A stretch of DNA of 64,000 nt from Rhizobium ruizarguesonis (GCF_012349115.1 NZ_PQIG01000001.1:248001-312000), one strand, 5' to 3'. Numbered from the stretch's first letter, positions 27,054-36,486 are shown. Numbers and translations: made by a program. Notes: generated by a model from the sequence alone, not told the origin.

Positions 27054-28316
27054 ATGAAAAGAATTGCAAGACTTGCGCTAGCACTCGGCACGGCGATGCT
27101 GATGACTTCGGTCGGCCATGCCGAACAGAAGACCTTCAAGATTTGGTGGTTCGAGGAGCCGACCACGGCTCAGGGCATTGTCTGGAAGAAAGCGCTCGAG
27201 GAGTTCAAGGCGAAACATCCGGACATCAACGTCAGCTTCGAGCAGAAGACCTTTCAGCAGTTGCAGGCCTCAGGCGGCATGATCCTCAATTCCGATCAGG
27301 CCCCCGACGTGCTCGAGTACAACAAGGGCAATGCGACCGCTGGCTTGGTTGCAAGCCAGGGATTACTGACCAATCTGGATGACTATGTGAAGAAGGAAGG
27401 CTGGGACAAGATCCTTAACGAAGGCGATCTTGTCCTTAGCCGTTATGACGAAAAGGGCATCTATGGCTCCGGCCCTGTTTGGGGCGTTTCGGTCTTCGGC
27501 GAATATGTTTCGTGCTTCTACAATATTGACATGTTCGAAAAGGCAGGCCTCAAGCCGCCGACGACGCTCGAAGAGTGGGTCGCTGACATGGAAGCCTTCA
27601 AGCAGAAGGGTCTCACACCTCTCGCGCTCGGCGCCATCGACACCAGTGGCCAGCACTTGCTAGCCTCTCTAGCCTATACCAAGGCCGATGACGCCTGGGT
27701 CCAGAATTATCAGGGTTTGAAGGCTCCCCTCGACGGCGCGCCCTACCTCTATGCGGCGCAGACATTGCTCGACTGGGTCAAAAAGGGCTACATCAACAAG
27801 GACTCCACGGGCATGAAGGACCCGGACGCGGCTCTGCTCTTCACCTCCGGCAAGGCGCCGATGTACGTCTCGGGCACTTGGAATCTCGGCACCTTCGCCT
27901 CGACCATCAAGGACTTCAAGTGGGGTCAGTTCGTCATTCCGACGCCGAAATATTCGGTCGGCTCGACAGGCAATCTCTGGGTCGTTCCCAAGGGTAGCAA
28001 GAATCCCGATCTCGCCGCCGAGTGGATCAGCCTGACCTTGTCGCCGAAATACCAAGCTGAACTCGGCAATGCCGGCGGCGTGCCGATCGCCGCTGATCTT
28101 TCCGTCATCACCAACCCCATCGGTAAGAACGCCGCAGCGGTTTTCAAGCAGATCTCTGACAAAAGCGGCCTCGGTTTCTATCCTGACTGGCCGGTTCCCG
28201 GCTACTACGACGTGCTCAACCAGAAAGACACCGGTCTCTTCCAGGGCAGTCTTACTGCGGAGCAGTTCGTGGAACAGATCAAGCAGGTTTACGACGACAC
28301 GCAGGAAAATCAGTAG
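27054..28316 (+). CDS. ABC sugar-type solute-binding protein (CUT1)
   Basis: 420 residues with a Sec signal peptide (MKRIARLALALGTAM, cleavage near GHA-EQ). Strong GGGAGGAAAGC ribosome site fixes the ATG at 27054. Family 1 binding fold: FKIWWFEEPTTAQGIVWKK, then PDVLEYNKGNATAG and the C-terminal QKDTGLFQGSLTAEQF. Binding component for the permeases at 28383 and 29295. Followed by a perfect 15-bp hairpin. Confidence 0.9.
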   Translation: MKRIARLALALGTAMLMTSVGHAEQKTFKIWWFEEPTTAQGIVWKKALEEFKAKHPDINVSFEQKTFQQLQASGGMILNSDQAPDVLEYNKGNATAGLVASQGLLTNLDDYVKKEGWDKILNEGDLVLSRYDEKGIYGSGPVWGVSVFGEYVSCFYNIDMFEKAGLKPPTTLEEWVADMEAFKQKGLTPLALGAIDTSGQHLLASLAYTKADDAWVQNYQGLKAPLDGAPYLYAAQTLLDWVKKGYINKDSTGMKDPDAALLFTSGKAPMYVSGTWNLGTFASTIKDFKWGQFVIPTPKYSVGSTGNLWVVPKGSKNPDLAAEWISLTLSPKYQAELGNAGGVPIAADLSVITNPIGKNAAAVFKQISDKSGLGFYPDWPVPGYYDVLNQKDTGLFQGSLTAEQFVEQIKQVYDDTQENQ

Positions 28317-28327
28317 CGCGACCTTGA

Positions 28328-28360
28328 ATGCTGGGCTGCGCCCAAGGCGCAGCCCAGCAT
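28328..28360 (+). promoter_or_regulatory. Perfect hairpin between binding protein and permease genes
   Basis: 15-bp perfect stem (ATGCTGGGCTGCGCC with its complement) and a 3-base loop, 11 bp after the binding-protein stop and not followed by a T-run. Probably stabilises the upstream mRNA or partly attenuates the permease genes. Confidence 0.75.
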
Positions 28361-28382
28361 GCGAGGCTGAAGGAAGAATGAT

Positions 28383-29291
28383 ATGGCCATATCCAGCCAG
28401 CGATCGAGCGACGGTTCACGAAGCTATAGCCTCTATCTCATTCCGGGGACGATCGGCTTCATTCTAATCGTACTCATACCGCAGCTTGCTAATCTCGGGC
28501 TGAGCTTCACGGCATGGAAAGGCGTCGGAACGCCACGACCGGTCGGCCTGCAGAACTATCATCGCCTGCTGACGGATGATCAATTCTGGGGATCGATGTA
28601 TCACACGCTGCTGTTCATCGTTTCGATGACCGTCATACCGGTGTGCATCGGCCTGGTGTTGGCCGCTCTGCTGTTCGACTATGTCAGGGACCAATTCGGT
28701 GAATGGGTATCGAGCTTTTTCAGGGCCGGTTTTTACTTACCGCAGATTCTGCCCGTAACGGTCGCGGGCGTTCTCTGGGGCTGGATTCTGAATCCCGTCG
28801 GTGTCATCAACATCACGCTAAAGGCCATCGGCCTGGGTAATTTCGCACAGAACTGGATCGGCGATGCGACATACGCGCTTGCTGCCGTCTCGCTCGTCAT
28901 TGTCTGGATACAGGTCGGCTACTGTCTGGTGGTTTTCATGGCCGGTCTTTCGCGTATCGACCCTTCTCTCTACGAGGCTGCGGAGCTCGATGGGGCAAAC
29001 TGGTGGAGCCGGTTTGTGACGATCACCATTCCACTTCTGGCGCCGGAGATTTTCGTCGTTGTGCTGACCACGCTGATCGCAGCGCTTAAAGTCTTTGCGC
29101 CAATCTTTGTCATCACCGCCGGCGGCCCCGACAATGCCACCCTCGTGCCATCCTATCTGACTTACTACCACTTCTTCACAACACAGCGCGTCGGCTATGC
29201 CGCGGCCATCGCGGTCGTGCAAACGACTCTGACGATTGCGTTGGCTGTCATTTTCCTACGCTTCCAGAGCCAGCAGGAGTCGAAGGAGTAG
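28383..29291 (+). CDS. ABC sugar permease, UgpA/MalF type
   Basis: 302 residues, six helices: helix 1 at about 20-42 (LYLIPGTIGFILIVLIPQLA), EAA loop YEAAELDGANWWSRFVTITIP at about residue 200. Standard length without the periplasmic insert of the homologue at 1339. Codon use and GC are a little lower than in the first cluster. Confidence 0.9.
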   Translation: MAISSQRSSDGSRSYSLYLIPGTIGFILIVLIPQLANLGLSFTAWKGVGTPRPVGLQNYHRLLTDDQFWGSMYHTLLFIVSMTVIPVCIGLVLAALLFDYVRDQFGEWVSSFFRAGFYLPQILPVTVAGVLWGWILNPVGVINITLKAIGLGNFAQNWIGDATYALAAVSLVIVWIQVGYCLVVFMAGLSRIDPSLYEAAELDGANWWSRFVTITIPLLAPEIFVVVLTTLIAALKVFAPIFVITAGGPDNATLVPSYLTYYHFFTTQRVGYAAAIAVVQTTLTIALAVIFLRFQSQQESKE

Positions 29292-29294
29292 ATC

Positions 29295-30182
29295 ATGGCT
29301 TACTCAGTTCTCAGCGATGTTACGACCAAGACAAAGGCGACGGCGGCAGCCGATCGCGCGCGACGCGATCCCATGCGGTGGGTGGTGCTGGCCATCCTTA
29401 TTCTACTCCTCGCCTTTACGCTCTTTCCCTTTTTCCTTGCTCTGCTCAACGCCGTCAAGGCCAGTGCCGAATACGCGGTTGGCGGACCGCTATCGATTCC
29501 CCGGTCGATCGATCTCACCGCGATCGAGAAATTCTGGACGGTGTCTGATTTCAGCCGCAAGCTGCTCAACAGCGTGGTGATCAGTCTCGCTGTGTCAGTG
29601 TTGGGGGTGCTGATAAGCCTGTTCAACGCATATGCGATTGGGGTCGGCAAGGTGCCGGGTTCGCGCGTGATTTTGGTGGTCTTTCTTCTGGGCATTATGG
29701 TGCCGCAGGAGTCGATCATTTACCCGCTATACTACATGGCCAAAGCGAGCGGTCTCTACGATACGCAGCTTTCCGTGATCATCATTTTCGCGGTCCTGCA
29801 AAGCGCTTTCGGGACTTACCTGCTATCGACCGTGCTGAGTACATTTCCCAAGGAAATCCTCGAAGCGGCCGAGATGGATGGTTCGACCCACTGGAAAACG
29901 CTCTGGTTCGTAGTCGTCCCAGTACTGCGGCCGACACTCATGGTCCTGGGAACCTTCTTTTTCATCTGGACTTGGAACGAATTCTTGATCCCGCTCGTCA
30001 TGCTGGTGTCCAATAACAACCAGACGGTCTCGGTCGCCATGGGCCTCACCCGCGGTCAGAATATGTCGGACCCGGTGCTGCAGGCCTCGGCGGCTTTCCT
30101 GGGTATAATACCGACCGTGATCTTCTTCTTGATCTTCCAACGCACGCTAACGCGCGGCATCGCCGCCGGAGCAGTCAAATGA
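29295..30182 (+). CDS. ABC sugar permease, UgpE/MalG type
   Basis: 295 residues. Helix 1 at about 32-54 (VVLAILILLLAFTLFPFFL), EAA loop EAAEMDGSTHWKTLWFVVVP near residue 195. Starts 3 bp after the upstream permease stop. The N-terminal ~28 residues are polar and cytoplasmic. Confidence 0.9.
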   Translation: MAYSVLSDVTTKTKATAAADRARRDPMRWVVLAILILLLAFTLFPFFLALLNAVKASAEYAVGGPLSIPRSIDLTAIEKFWTVSDFSRKLLNSVVISLAVSVLGVLISLFNAYAIGVGKVPGSRVILVVFLLGIMVPQESIIYPLYYMAKASGLYDTQLSVIIIFAVLQSAFGTYLLSTVLSTFPKEILEAAEMDGSTHWKTLWFVVVPVLRPTLMVLGTFFFIWTWNEFLIPLVMLVSNNNQTVSVAMGLTRGQNMSDPVLQASAAFLGIIPTVIFFLIFQRTLTRGIAAGAVK

Positions 30183-30243
30183 CGACATTTTTCACCCTTG
30201 GCCATCTCATCGGTCCCGGTTGGGGACCAGCAAGGTTTTCGGC

Positions 30244-31320
30244 ATGAGCCAGGACATCCAGATCGAACTCTTGGGCATCGAGAAGCACTACGGCGCCTTT
30301 CACGCGCTTAAGAATGTCAACCTTTCAATTCCCAAGGGCACGTTCGTCGCGCTGGTCGGTCCGTCCGGATGCGGCAAGTCCACGTTGCTCCGCTCGCTTG
30401 CCGGGCTGGAAAAAATTACCGGCGGCACGCTGAAGATTGCCGGCGAGGTGATGAACGACGTGCCGCCGCGGGCGCGCAATATCGCCATGGTTTTTCAAAG
30501 TTACGCCCTGTATCCGCATATGACGGTGGAACAGAACCTGACCTATTCGCTGAAAATGCACGGCGTCCCCAAGGCTGAGGCAAAGCAGAAAGCCGAGGAA
30601 GTCGCTGTCATCACCGGTCTTTCCCGGCTGCTCGACCGTTATCCGCGCCAGCTTTCGGGAGGCCAACGGCAGCGTGTAGCCATGGGCCGCGCCATCATCC
30701 GCAACCCCCAGGCCTTCCTGTTCGACGAGCCGCTTTCCAACCTTGATGCAGCGCTCCGTGTCTCGATGCGCAAGGAAATCCGCGCCCTGCACGACCGGCT
30801 GGGCGCCACCTCGGTGTATGTCACCCATGACCAGATCGAGGCGATGACGATGGCCGACCATGTGGTGGTGATGCGCGATGGCGTCATCGAACAGCAGGGC
30901 GCGCCGCTCGACCTCTACGACCGGCCGGCAAACCGGTTCGTTGCCGGTTTCATTGGCTCGCCGGCCATGAATTTCATTCCCGCGATGGCCGCGGAAGACG
31001 GCAAGAGCCTGATCCTGGACTTCGGCGCGATGAAGCAGACGCTTGCGATCACCCGTGCCATCGAGCCCGGACGTAAGCTCGTCGCCGGCATCCGTCCGGA
31101 ACATATCGGCGTCGTCGAGCCCGGACATGGCAGCTTCGATGTGCCGATTGCATTTGTCGAATCGACCGGCTCCTCGACCTTCATCGTCGCGGAGACCCAG
31201 CCGGAACTGACGATCGTCGAGACGCGCCGCGACAGGGTCAAGGCAGGAGACATGATCGGACTTTCGGTCGATCCCGACCAGATCCATCTCTTCGACGCCT
31301 CGACCGACCACGCCATATAA
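30244..31320 (+). CDS. ABC ATPase, UgpC/MsmX type
   Basis: 358 residues from ATG 30244; the in-frame TTG at 30220 is less likely. Walker A GPSGCGKST, signature LSGGQRQRVAMGRA, Walker B FLFDEPLSNLD, H-loop VTHDQIEAM, and C-terminal TOBE region with GIRPEHIGVVEPG. Completes the sugar importer of this operon. Confidence 0.92.
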   Translation: MSQDIQIELLGIEKHYGAFHALKNVNLSIPKGTFVALVGPSGCGKSTLLRSLAGLEKITGGTLKIAGEVMNDVPPRARNIAMVFQSYALYPHMTVEQNLTYSLKMHGVPKAEAKQKAEEVAVITGLSRLLDRYPRQLSGGQRQRVAMGRAIIRNPQAFLFDEPLSNLDAALRVSMRKEIRALHDRLGATSVYVTHDQIEAMTMADHVVVMRDGVIEQQGAPLDLYDRPANRFVAGFIGSPAMNFIPAMAAEDGKSLILDFGAMKQTLAITRAIEPGRKLVAGIRPEHIGVVEPGHGSFDVPIAFVESTGSSTFIVAETQPELTIVETRRDRVKAGDMIGLSVDPDQIHLFDASTDHAI

Positions 31321-31497
31321 AGGCCGCGGCCCGTCGGCTTGCTATTGTCAAAATCGAACCGGGTGACACCGTCGAGCCAGATCTCGCAAGCATCGCCGGC
31401 GACTGGCTGCGCGACAAGCTCGAGCCGACGATCGCCTGACGGCCTGCCAGTCGAGCTTCGATCGGCAAGAAAAATAGATCCTGCACATTCATCGCTG

Positions 31498-31555
31498 TTG
31501 ACAACGGCGAGCAATCGATATTGTCTTGTAAAGCGCTTTACTAAACCGCTTTACA
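31498..31555 (+). promoter_or_regulatory. Promoter with tandem LacI-type operators
   Basis: TTGACA at 31498-31503, a weak -10 (TTGTCT, 31521-31526), then the 14-bp perfect palindrome GTAAAGCGCTTTAC (31528-31541) and directly after it TAAACCGCTTTACA (31542-31555), a second operator-like site. They lie just before the LacI gene at 31569, suggesting autoregulation of this gene and the transporter behind it. Confidence 0.7.
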
Positions 31556-31568
31556 ATAGGTCCAATCA

Positions 31569-32591
31569 ATGGCCAAGGGAACGACACCAAGTCTGAAGGA
31601 TGTTGCAGCCGCGGCCAACGTGTCGGTCACGACAGTGTCGCGTTTCGTCAACGGAAGCCTCGATCTTCCCTTTCAGACCAAGAAGCGCATCGAGGATGCG
31701 ATCAAGACGCTGAACTACCGGCCGAACCCGCATGCGCGTCGCTTAAGCAGGGGGCGCTCGGACACGATCGGCCTCGTCGTGCCCGATATCGCCAACCCTT
31801 TCTTCGCGACCCTTGTCGCCGCCGTCGAGCAGGCGGCCGATGAAAAGAAGCTTGCGGTCTCGTTGCACGCCACGCTCAACCGGCCGGGGCGCGAGATCGA
31901 ATATCTGCAACTGATCGAGCGCAATCACGTCGACGGCCTGATCTTCGTCACCAACCATCCCGACGACGGTGCGCTCGCTGCCCTCATCAACGGCAGCGGC
32001 AAGGTCATCATCGTCGATGAGGACATTCCGGATTCGAAGGCGCCGAAGCTGTTCTGCGACAATGAGCAGGGCGGTTATCTCGCCGGCCAGCACCTGGCCG
32101 AGCAAGGCCATCGCCACGTCCTCTTCATCGGCGGCGACGAGCGCATGATCAGCGCCCGCAGGCGTTATGACGGCCTGCTGAAGGCGCTGAGGGAGCGGCA
32201 TGGCGAGGAAGCCCGGGCCGACCGCTATGCCGGCGAGTATACCATCGAATACGGCCGTGCGGCGGCGCTCGAATATCTCGCCGGAGACCGAGAGGCGACG
32301 GCGATCTTCGCCAGCTCCGACGAGATCGCCATCGGGCTCGTCGAGGTCTTCGGCAGCCGGGGCGTCTCGATCCCCGGCGACATCTCGGTCATCGGCTTCG
32401 ACGATGTCGGCCCGCTTCATCTTTTTGCGCCGCCGCTGACGGCGATCCGCCAGCCGGTGCGCCAGATCGGCCGGCGATCGCTGGAACTGCTTCTGGAAAC
32501 CAATTGGCACGAGTGGAAACCATCCGCTTCGGAGGAACTGGTGCCTGTCGAAATCGTGGTGCGGAACTCCGTTGCGCCGCCTGCGAAATAA
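31569..32591 (+). CDS. LacI-family transcriptional regulator
   Basis: 340 residues. Helix-turn-helix SLKDVAAAANVSVTTVSRFVNG at residues 7-28, then an effector domain (TIGLVVPDIANPFFATLVAAVE). C-terminal sugar-binding half includes ATAIFASSDEIAIGLVEVF. Directly upstream of a ribose-type transporter on the same strand, with two operators before it. Confidence 0.9.
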   Translation: MAKGTTPSLKDVAAAANVSVTTVSRFVNGSLDLPFQTKKRIEDAIKTLNYRPNPHARRLSRGRSDTIGLVVPDIANPFFATLVAAVEQAADEKKLAVSLHATLNRPGREIEYLQLIERNHVDGLIFVTNHPDDGALAALINGSGKVIIVDEDIPDSKAPKLFCDNEQGGYLAGQHLAEQGHRHVLFIGGDERMISARRRYDGLLKALRERHGEEARADRYAGEYTIEYGRAAALEYLAGDREATAIFASSDEIAIGLVEVFGSRGVSIPGDISVIGFDDVGPLHLFAPPLTAIRQPVRQIGRRSLELLLETNWHEWKPSASEELVPVEIVVRNSVAPPAK

Positions 32592-32629
32592 TAATCAGCA
32601 ACGTCAAAAAACCAAAAGAGGATGAGAAC

Positions 32630-33583
32630 ATGACACTGAATTTGACAAGACGAACGATGATCGCAGCCGCCGGCTTTACGGCATTGACCTTCATCGGCCT
32701 GTCCAGCGCTGAGGCGCAGGAAAAGAAGACGGTCGCACTGGTGCAGATCAACCAGCAGGCGCTTTTCTTCAACCAGATGAATGAGGGCGCCCAGAAGGCG
32801 GCCGATGCTGCCGGCGTCAAGCTGGTGATCTTCAACGCCAACAACGAGACGACGGCGCAAAACAGCGCCATCGAAACCTACGTCCAGGAAAAGGTCTCCG
32901 GGCTTGCCGTCGTGGCGATCGACGTCAACGGCATCATGCCGGCGGTCAAGCAGGCGGCCGATGCCGGCATTCCCGTCGTCGCCATCGACGCCATCCTGCC
33001 TGATGGTCCGCAGAAGGCGCAGATCGGCGTGGACAATGCCGCGGCCGGCGCCGACATGGGCAAATACTTCCTCGACTACGTCAAGGCGAACATGGGCGGC
33101 AAGGCCAAGCTCGGCGTTGTCGGCGCGCTGAACTCGTTCATTCAGAACATCCGCCAGGACGGCTTCGAGAAGACCCTGAAAGGCGTTGACGGCATTGAAA
33201 TGGCCGGCGTCGTCGACGGGCAGAACATCCAGGACAACGCCCTTGCGGCGGCCGAAAACCTGATCACCGCCAATCCTGACCTGACCGCGATCTACGCCAC
33301 CGGCGAGCCGGCCCTGATGGGAGCGATCGCCGCCGTCCAGAGCCAGGGCAAGCAGGATAAGATCAAGGTGTTCGGCTGGGATCTGACTGCCGAAGCCATT
33401 GCCGGCATCGATGCCGGCTTCGTCGTCGCCGTCGTCCAGCAGGATCCGGCCGCAATGGGCGGTGCCGCCGTCGACGCGCTCGTCAAGGCCTCGGCCGGCG
33501 AAGCCGTCACCAAGACGATCTCGGTGCCGATCACCATCGTGACCAAGGAGAATGTCGAGCCATACCGGGCCGTCTTCAAATGA
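32630..33583 (+). CDS. Ribose/fructose-type ABC solute-binding protein
   Basis: 317 residues from ATG 32630 (AAGAGGATGAG upstream). Signal sequence has a twin-arginine-like TRRTMIA and cleavage near AEA-QE. Peripla_BP_4 fold: VALVQINQQALFFNQMNEGAQKAAD, GLAVVAIDVNG, ANPDLTAIYATGEPALMGA. Its stop overlaps the ATPase start (ATGA). It delivers substrate to the CUT2-type importer made with the next two genes. Confidence 0.9.
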   Translation: MTLNLTRRTMIAAAGFTALTFIGLSSAEAQEKKTVALVQINQQALFFNQMNEGAQKAADAAGVKLVIFNANNETTAQNSAIETYVQEKVSGLAVVAIDVNGIMPAVKQAADAGIPVVAIDAILPDGPQKAQIGVDNAAAGADMGKYFLDYVKANMGGKAKLGVVGALNSFIQNIRQDGFEKTLKGVDGIEMAGVVDGQNIQDNALAAAENLITANPDLTAIYATGEPALMGAIAAVQSQGKQDKIKVFGWDLTAEAIAGIDAGFVVAVVQQDPAAMGGAAVDALVKASAGEAVTKTISVPITIVTKENVEPYRAVFK

Positions 33584-34401
33584 TCGAAAGCGGACAGCAT
33601 GACATCGCTGCCGCCGGTTCCGGAGGGGGCGCACCCTCCGGAACCGGCACATCCGGCGGCACCCGATCCGACCCGCGCATCTCGCTGCGCGGCATCCGCA
33701 AGTCTTTCGGTTCGCACCAGGCGTTGCGCGGCGTCGATCTCGACATCTTCCCCGGCGAATGCCTGGGCCTCGTCGGCGATAACGCCGCCGGCAAATCGAC
33801 GCTGACGAAGATCATCTCGGGAACCTACATTCCCGATGCCGGCACCATCACCATGGAAGGTGAGGAGGTTCGCTTCTCCGGCCCCGCGGACGCGCGTGGC
33901 AGAAATATTGAAATGGTGTTCCAGGATCTCAGCCTCTGCGACCATATCGATGTCGTCGGCAATCTCTTCCTCGGCCGCGAACTCAGTCGCGGGCCGTTTC
34001 TCGACACCAGGACGATGCTGGCGGAAGCCCGCAAGATGCTGGATTCGCTTGAGATCCGCATCCCGAGGCTGACCGGGAAGGTCGCCCAGCTTTCCGGCGG
34101 GCAGCGTCAGGCGATCGCGATCGCACGCGCCGCCTCCTTCAAGCCGAAGGTGCTGATCATGGATGAGCCGACGTCGGCACTTGCCGTCGCCGAGGTCGAG
34201 GCGGTTCTGGCCCTGATCAACCGCGTCAAGGCAAATGGGGTTTCGGTGATCCTCATCACCCACCGGCTGCAGGATCTCTTCCGGGTCTGTGACCGCATTG
34301 CGGTGATGTACGAGGGCACGAAGGTGGCCGAACGGCAGATCGGCAGCACCAATCTCGAAGATCTCGTCAGGCTGATCGTCGGTGAAGGAGCCAGGCAATG
34401 A
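33580..34401 (+). CDS. Single-domain CUT2 ABC ATPase (FrcA-like)
   Basis: 273 residues with one nucleotide-binding domain, like FrcA of the fructose system and unlike the tandem RbsA. Walker A GDNAAGKST, signature LSGGQRQAIAIARA, Walker B LIMDEPTSAL. The first ~25 residues are Gly/Ser-rich and are encoded by a perfect inverted repeat. The next in-frame ATG lies beyond Walker A, so the overlapping ATG at 33580 must be the start. Overlaps the permease by four bases. Confidence 0.9.
   Translation: MIESGQHDIAAAGSGGGAPSGTGTSGGTRSDPRISLRGIRKSFGSHQALRGVDLDIFPGECLGLVGDNAAGKSTLTKIISGTYIPDAGTITMEGEEVRFSGPADARGRNIEMVFQDLSLCDHIDVVGNLFLGRELSRGPFLDTRTMLAEARKMLDSLEIRIPRLTGKVAQLSGGQRQAIAIARAASFKPKVLIMDEPTSALAVAEVEAVLALINRVKANGVSVILITHRLQDLFRVCDRIAVMYEGTKVAERQIGSTNLEDLVRLIVGEGARQ
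33613..33648 (+). promoter_or_regulatory. Perfect hairpin inside ATPase N-terminal codons
   Basis: 15-bp perfect stem GCCGGTTCCGGAGGG with its complement around a 6-base loop, 30 bp after the binding-protein stop. It encodes Gly/Ser-rich residues of the ATPase. Equivalent in place to the hairpins at 1291 and 28328 but translated. Confidence 0.75.
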
Positions 34402-35402
34402 CGGCTTATACGGAACGCGGCCACGGCTCGCGCGTCGCCGATTTCTTCGGTGAACACGCACAGGTCCTGTCGATCGCCATTTTCTTCCTCGCCTGCATGA
34501 TTTTCTTCTCGATCGGCAGCGAAACCTTCTTCACGCTCGGCAACATCCTGAACATCGTGCGCCAAGCCGCTCCCATCCTGATCGTCGCCATCGCCATGAC
34601 CTTCGTCATCATCACCGGCGGCATCGATCTTTCGGTCGGATCGCAGGTCGCGCTCGTCAATGCGGTTGCGGCGATCATCATGGCGATGGGTGTTCCCTGG
34701 CCGTCGGTCGTCATCGGCATGATCGTGCTCGGCGGCTTCATGGGGCTGGTGCAGGGCTGGTTTACCGCCTATCAGGGCATCCCGGCCTTCATCGTCACGC
34801 TTGCCGGCCTCTCGATCCTGCGCGGCCTGGCGCTCTATCTGACCCAGGGCTATTCGATTCCGATCAAGGATGCGCCGGGCTTCTTCGCGCTCGGTCGGGG
34901 CGAAATCCTCAGCTTCCCGATCCCAGCGGTCATTGCCGTCGCCATCGCCATTCTCGGCTATGTCGTCATCACCGCGACCAAATATGGCCGGCAGGTCGTG
35001 GCGGTCGGCTCTAATGCAGAGGCGGCGCGGCGCGTCGGCATGCCCGCCAAATGGATCATCGCCTCGGTCTATATCATCTCCGGCGTCGCCTGCGCCGTCG
35101 CCGGCCTGCTGATCGCCGCTCGCCTCGGCTCCGGTTCGTCCAATGCCGCCGTCGGTTTCGAGCTGCAGGTAATCGCCGCCGTGGTGCTCGGCGGAACGTC
35201 GCTGATGGGCGGACGCGGCACCATCCTCGGCACCGTGCTTGGCACGCTGACCATCGCCGTAATCGGCAACGGCCTGATCCTGATGCACATATCGCCGTTC
35301 TTCACCCAGATCGTCACCGGCGCCATCATCCTCGTCGCCATCTGGCTGAATACGCGCATCTTCACGGCCAATTTCCATTTCCGGCTGGGCAGGAAAGGAT
35401 GA
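34398..35402 (+). CDS. Ribose/fructose-type ABC permease (RbsC/FrcC family)
   Basis: 334 residues, eight to ten helices. Family segments: ITGGIDLSVGSQVALVNAVA (about 72-91), VVAVGSNAEAARRVGMPAKWI and LGGTSLMGGRGTILGTVLG. C-terminus ends with charged residues. Overlaps the ATPase start-to-stop, so it is translationally coupled. Confidence 0.92.
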   Translation: MTAYTERGHGSRVADFFGEHAQVLSIAIFFLACMIFFSIGSETFFTLGNILNIVRQAAPILIVAIAMTFVIITGGIDLSVGSQVALVNAVAAIIMAMGVPWPSVVIGMIVLGGFMGLVQGWFTAYQGIPAFIVTLAGLSILRGLALYLTQGYSIPIKDAPGFFALGRGEILSFPIPAVIAVAIAILGYVVITATKYGRQVVAVGSNAEAARRVGMPAKWIIASVYIISGVACAVAGLLIAARLGSGSSNAAVGFELQVIAAVVLGGTSLMGGRGTILGTVLGTLTIAVIGNGLILMHISPFFTQIVTGAIILVAIWLNTRIFTANFHFRLGRKG

Positions 35403-35406
35403 AGCG

Positions 35407-36486
35407 ATGAGCGAGCAGACAACAGAAAGCCTGTCCGAAGCCCATGTCCGCTCCGGCAAGGTGATGACCGTTACCGGCTCCATCTCGGCGGATGCACTCG
35501 GCGTGACGCTGATGCACGAGCATATCCTCAACGACTGCCGCTGCTGGTGGCATGCGCCGAAGACGCCGGAACGGCAATATCTCGCCGAAAGCTTCGTCTG
35601 CATGGAGATCCTCGGCGAACTCCGGCAGGACCCCTTCGTCAACAAGCACAATATCACGCTGGATGACGAACATCTGGCAGTGACAGAACTCAAGGATTTC
35701 GCCGCGGCGGGCGGGCGCACCGTGGTGGAACCGACCTGCAAGGGCATCGGCCGTGATCCCCTGGCACTCCAGCGCATCTCGAAAGCATCCGGTCTCAACA
35801 TCGTGATGGGGGCGGGTTATTACCTCGGCTCCTCACATCCTGAAGGCGTCGCCGCGATGAGCGTCGACGAGATCGCGGGTGAAATCGTCCGCGAGGCGAG
35901 GGAAGGGGTCGACGGCACCGGCGTCAGGATCGGCCTGATCGGCGAGATCGGCGTCTCCTCGGATTTCACCGCTGAGGAGGAGAAGTCGCTGCGCGGTGCG
36001 GCACGCGCACAGGTGCTGACCGGGCTTCCGCTGATGGTGCATCTGCCGGGCTGGTTCCGTCTCGGCCACCGCGTGCTCGACGTGGTGGCGGAGGAGGGGG
36101 CGGATCTCCGCCACACCGTGCTTTGCCATATGAATCCGTCGCATGACGACATCGCCTACCAGAGCGAGCTGGCGGAGCGTGGCGCCTTCATCGAATACGA
36201 CATGATCGGCATGGATTTCTTCTATGCCGACCAGCAGGTGCAATGCCCGAGCGACGAGGAGGCGGCGCGTGCGATCGTGCGTCTCGTCGAGGCCGGTTAT
36301 CTCGACCGGATTCTTCTGTCGCACGACGTCTTTCTGAAGATGATGCTGACGCATTACGGCGGCAATGGCTACGCCTATATCCTCCGCCACTTCCTTCCCC
36401 GTCTTCAGCGGCACGGCCTCGACAGGACGGTTCTCGACGAAATGATGCGCAGCAATCCGCGCCGCGTCTTTCATGCCGGAGCTTAG
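35407..36486 (+). CDS. Phosphotriesterase-family metal hydrolase
   Basis: 359-residue amidohydrolase-type barrel. Metal ligands: HEH (H37, H39), a Glu in LIGEIGVSS where true phosphotriesterases have a carboxylated Lys, then MVHLPGWF, LCHMNPSHDD and the catalytic Asp in LLSHDV. The Glu bridge is as in the E. coli phosphotriesterase homology protein, so a lactone or carboxylic/phosphate ester hydrolase is more likely than a pesticide esterase. It follows the permease by 4 bp and so belongs to the transport operon. Confidence 0.83.
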   Translation: MSEQTTESLSEAHVRSGKVMTVTGSISADALGVTLMHEHILNDCRCWWHAPKTPERQYLAESFVCMEILGELRQDPFVNKHNITLDDEHLAVTELKDFAAAGGRTVVEPTCKGIGRDPLALQRISKASGLNIVMGAGYYLGSSHPEGVAAMSVDEIAGEIVREAREGVDGTGVRIGLIGEIGVSSDFTAEEEKSLRGAARAQVLTGLPLMVHLPGWFRLGHRVLDVVAEEGADLRHTVLCHMNPSHDDIAYQSELAERGAFIEYDMIGMDFFYADQQVQCPSDEEAARAIVRLVEAGYLDRILLSHDVFLKMMLTHYGGNGYAYILRHFLPRLQRHGLDRTVLDEMMRSNPRRVFHAGA

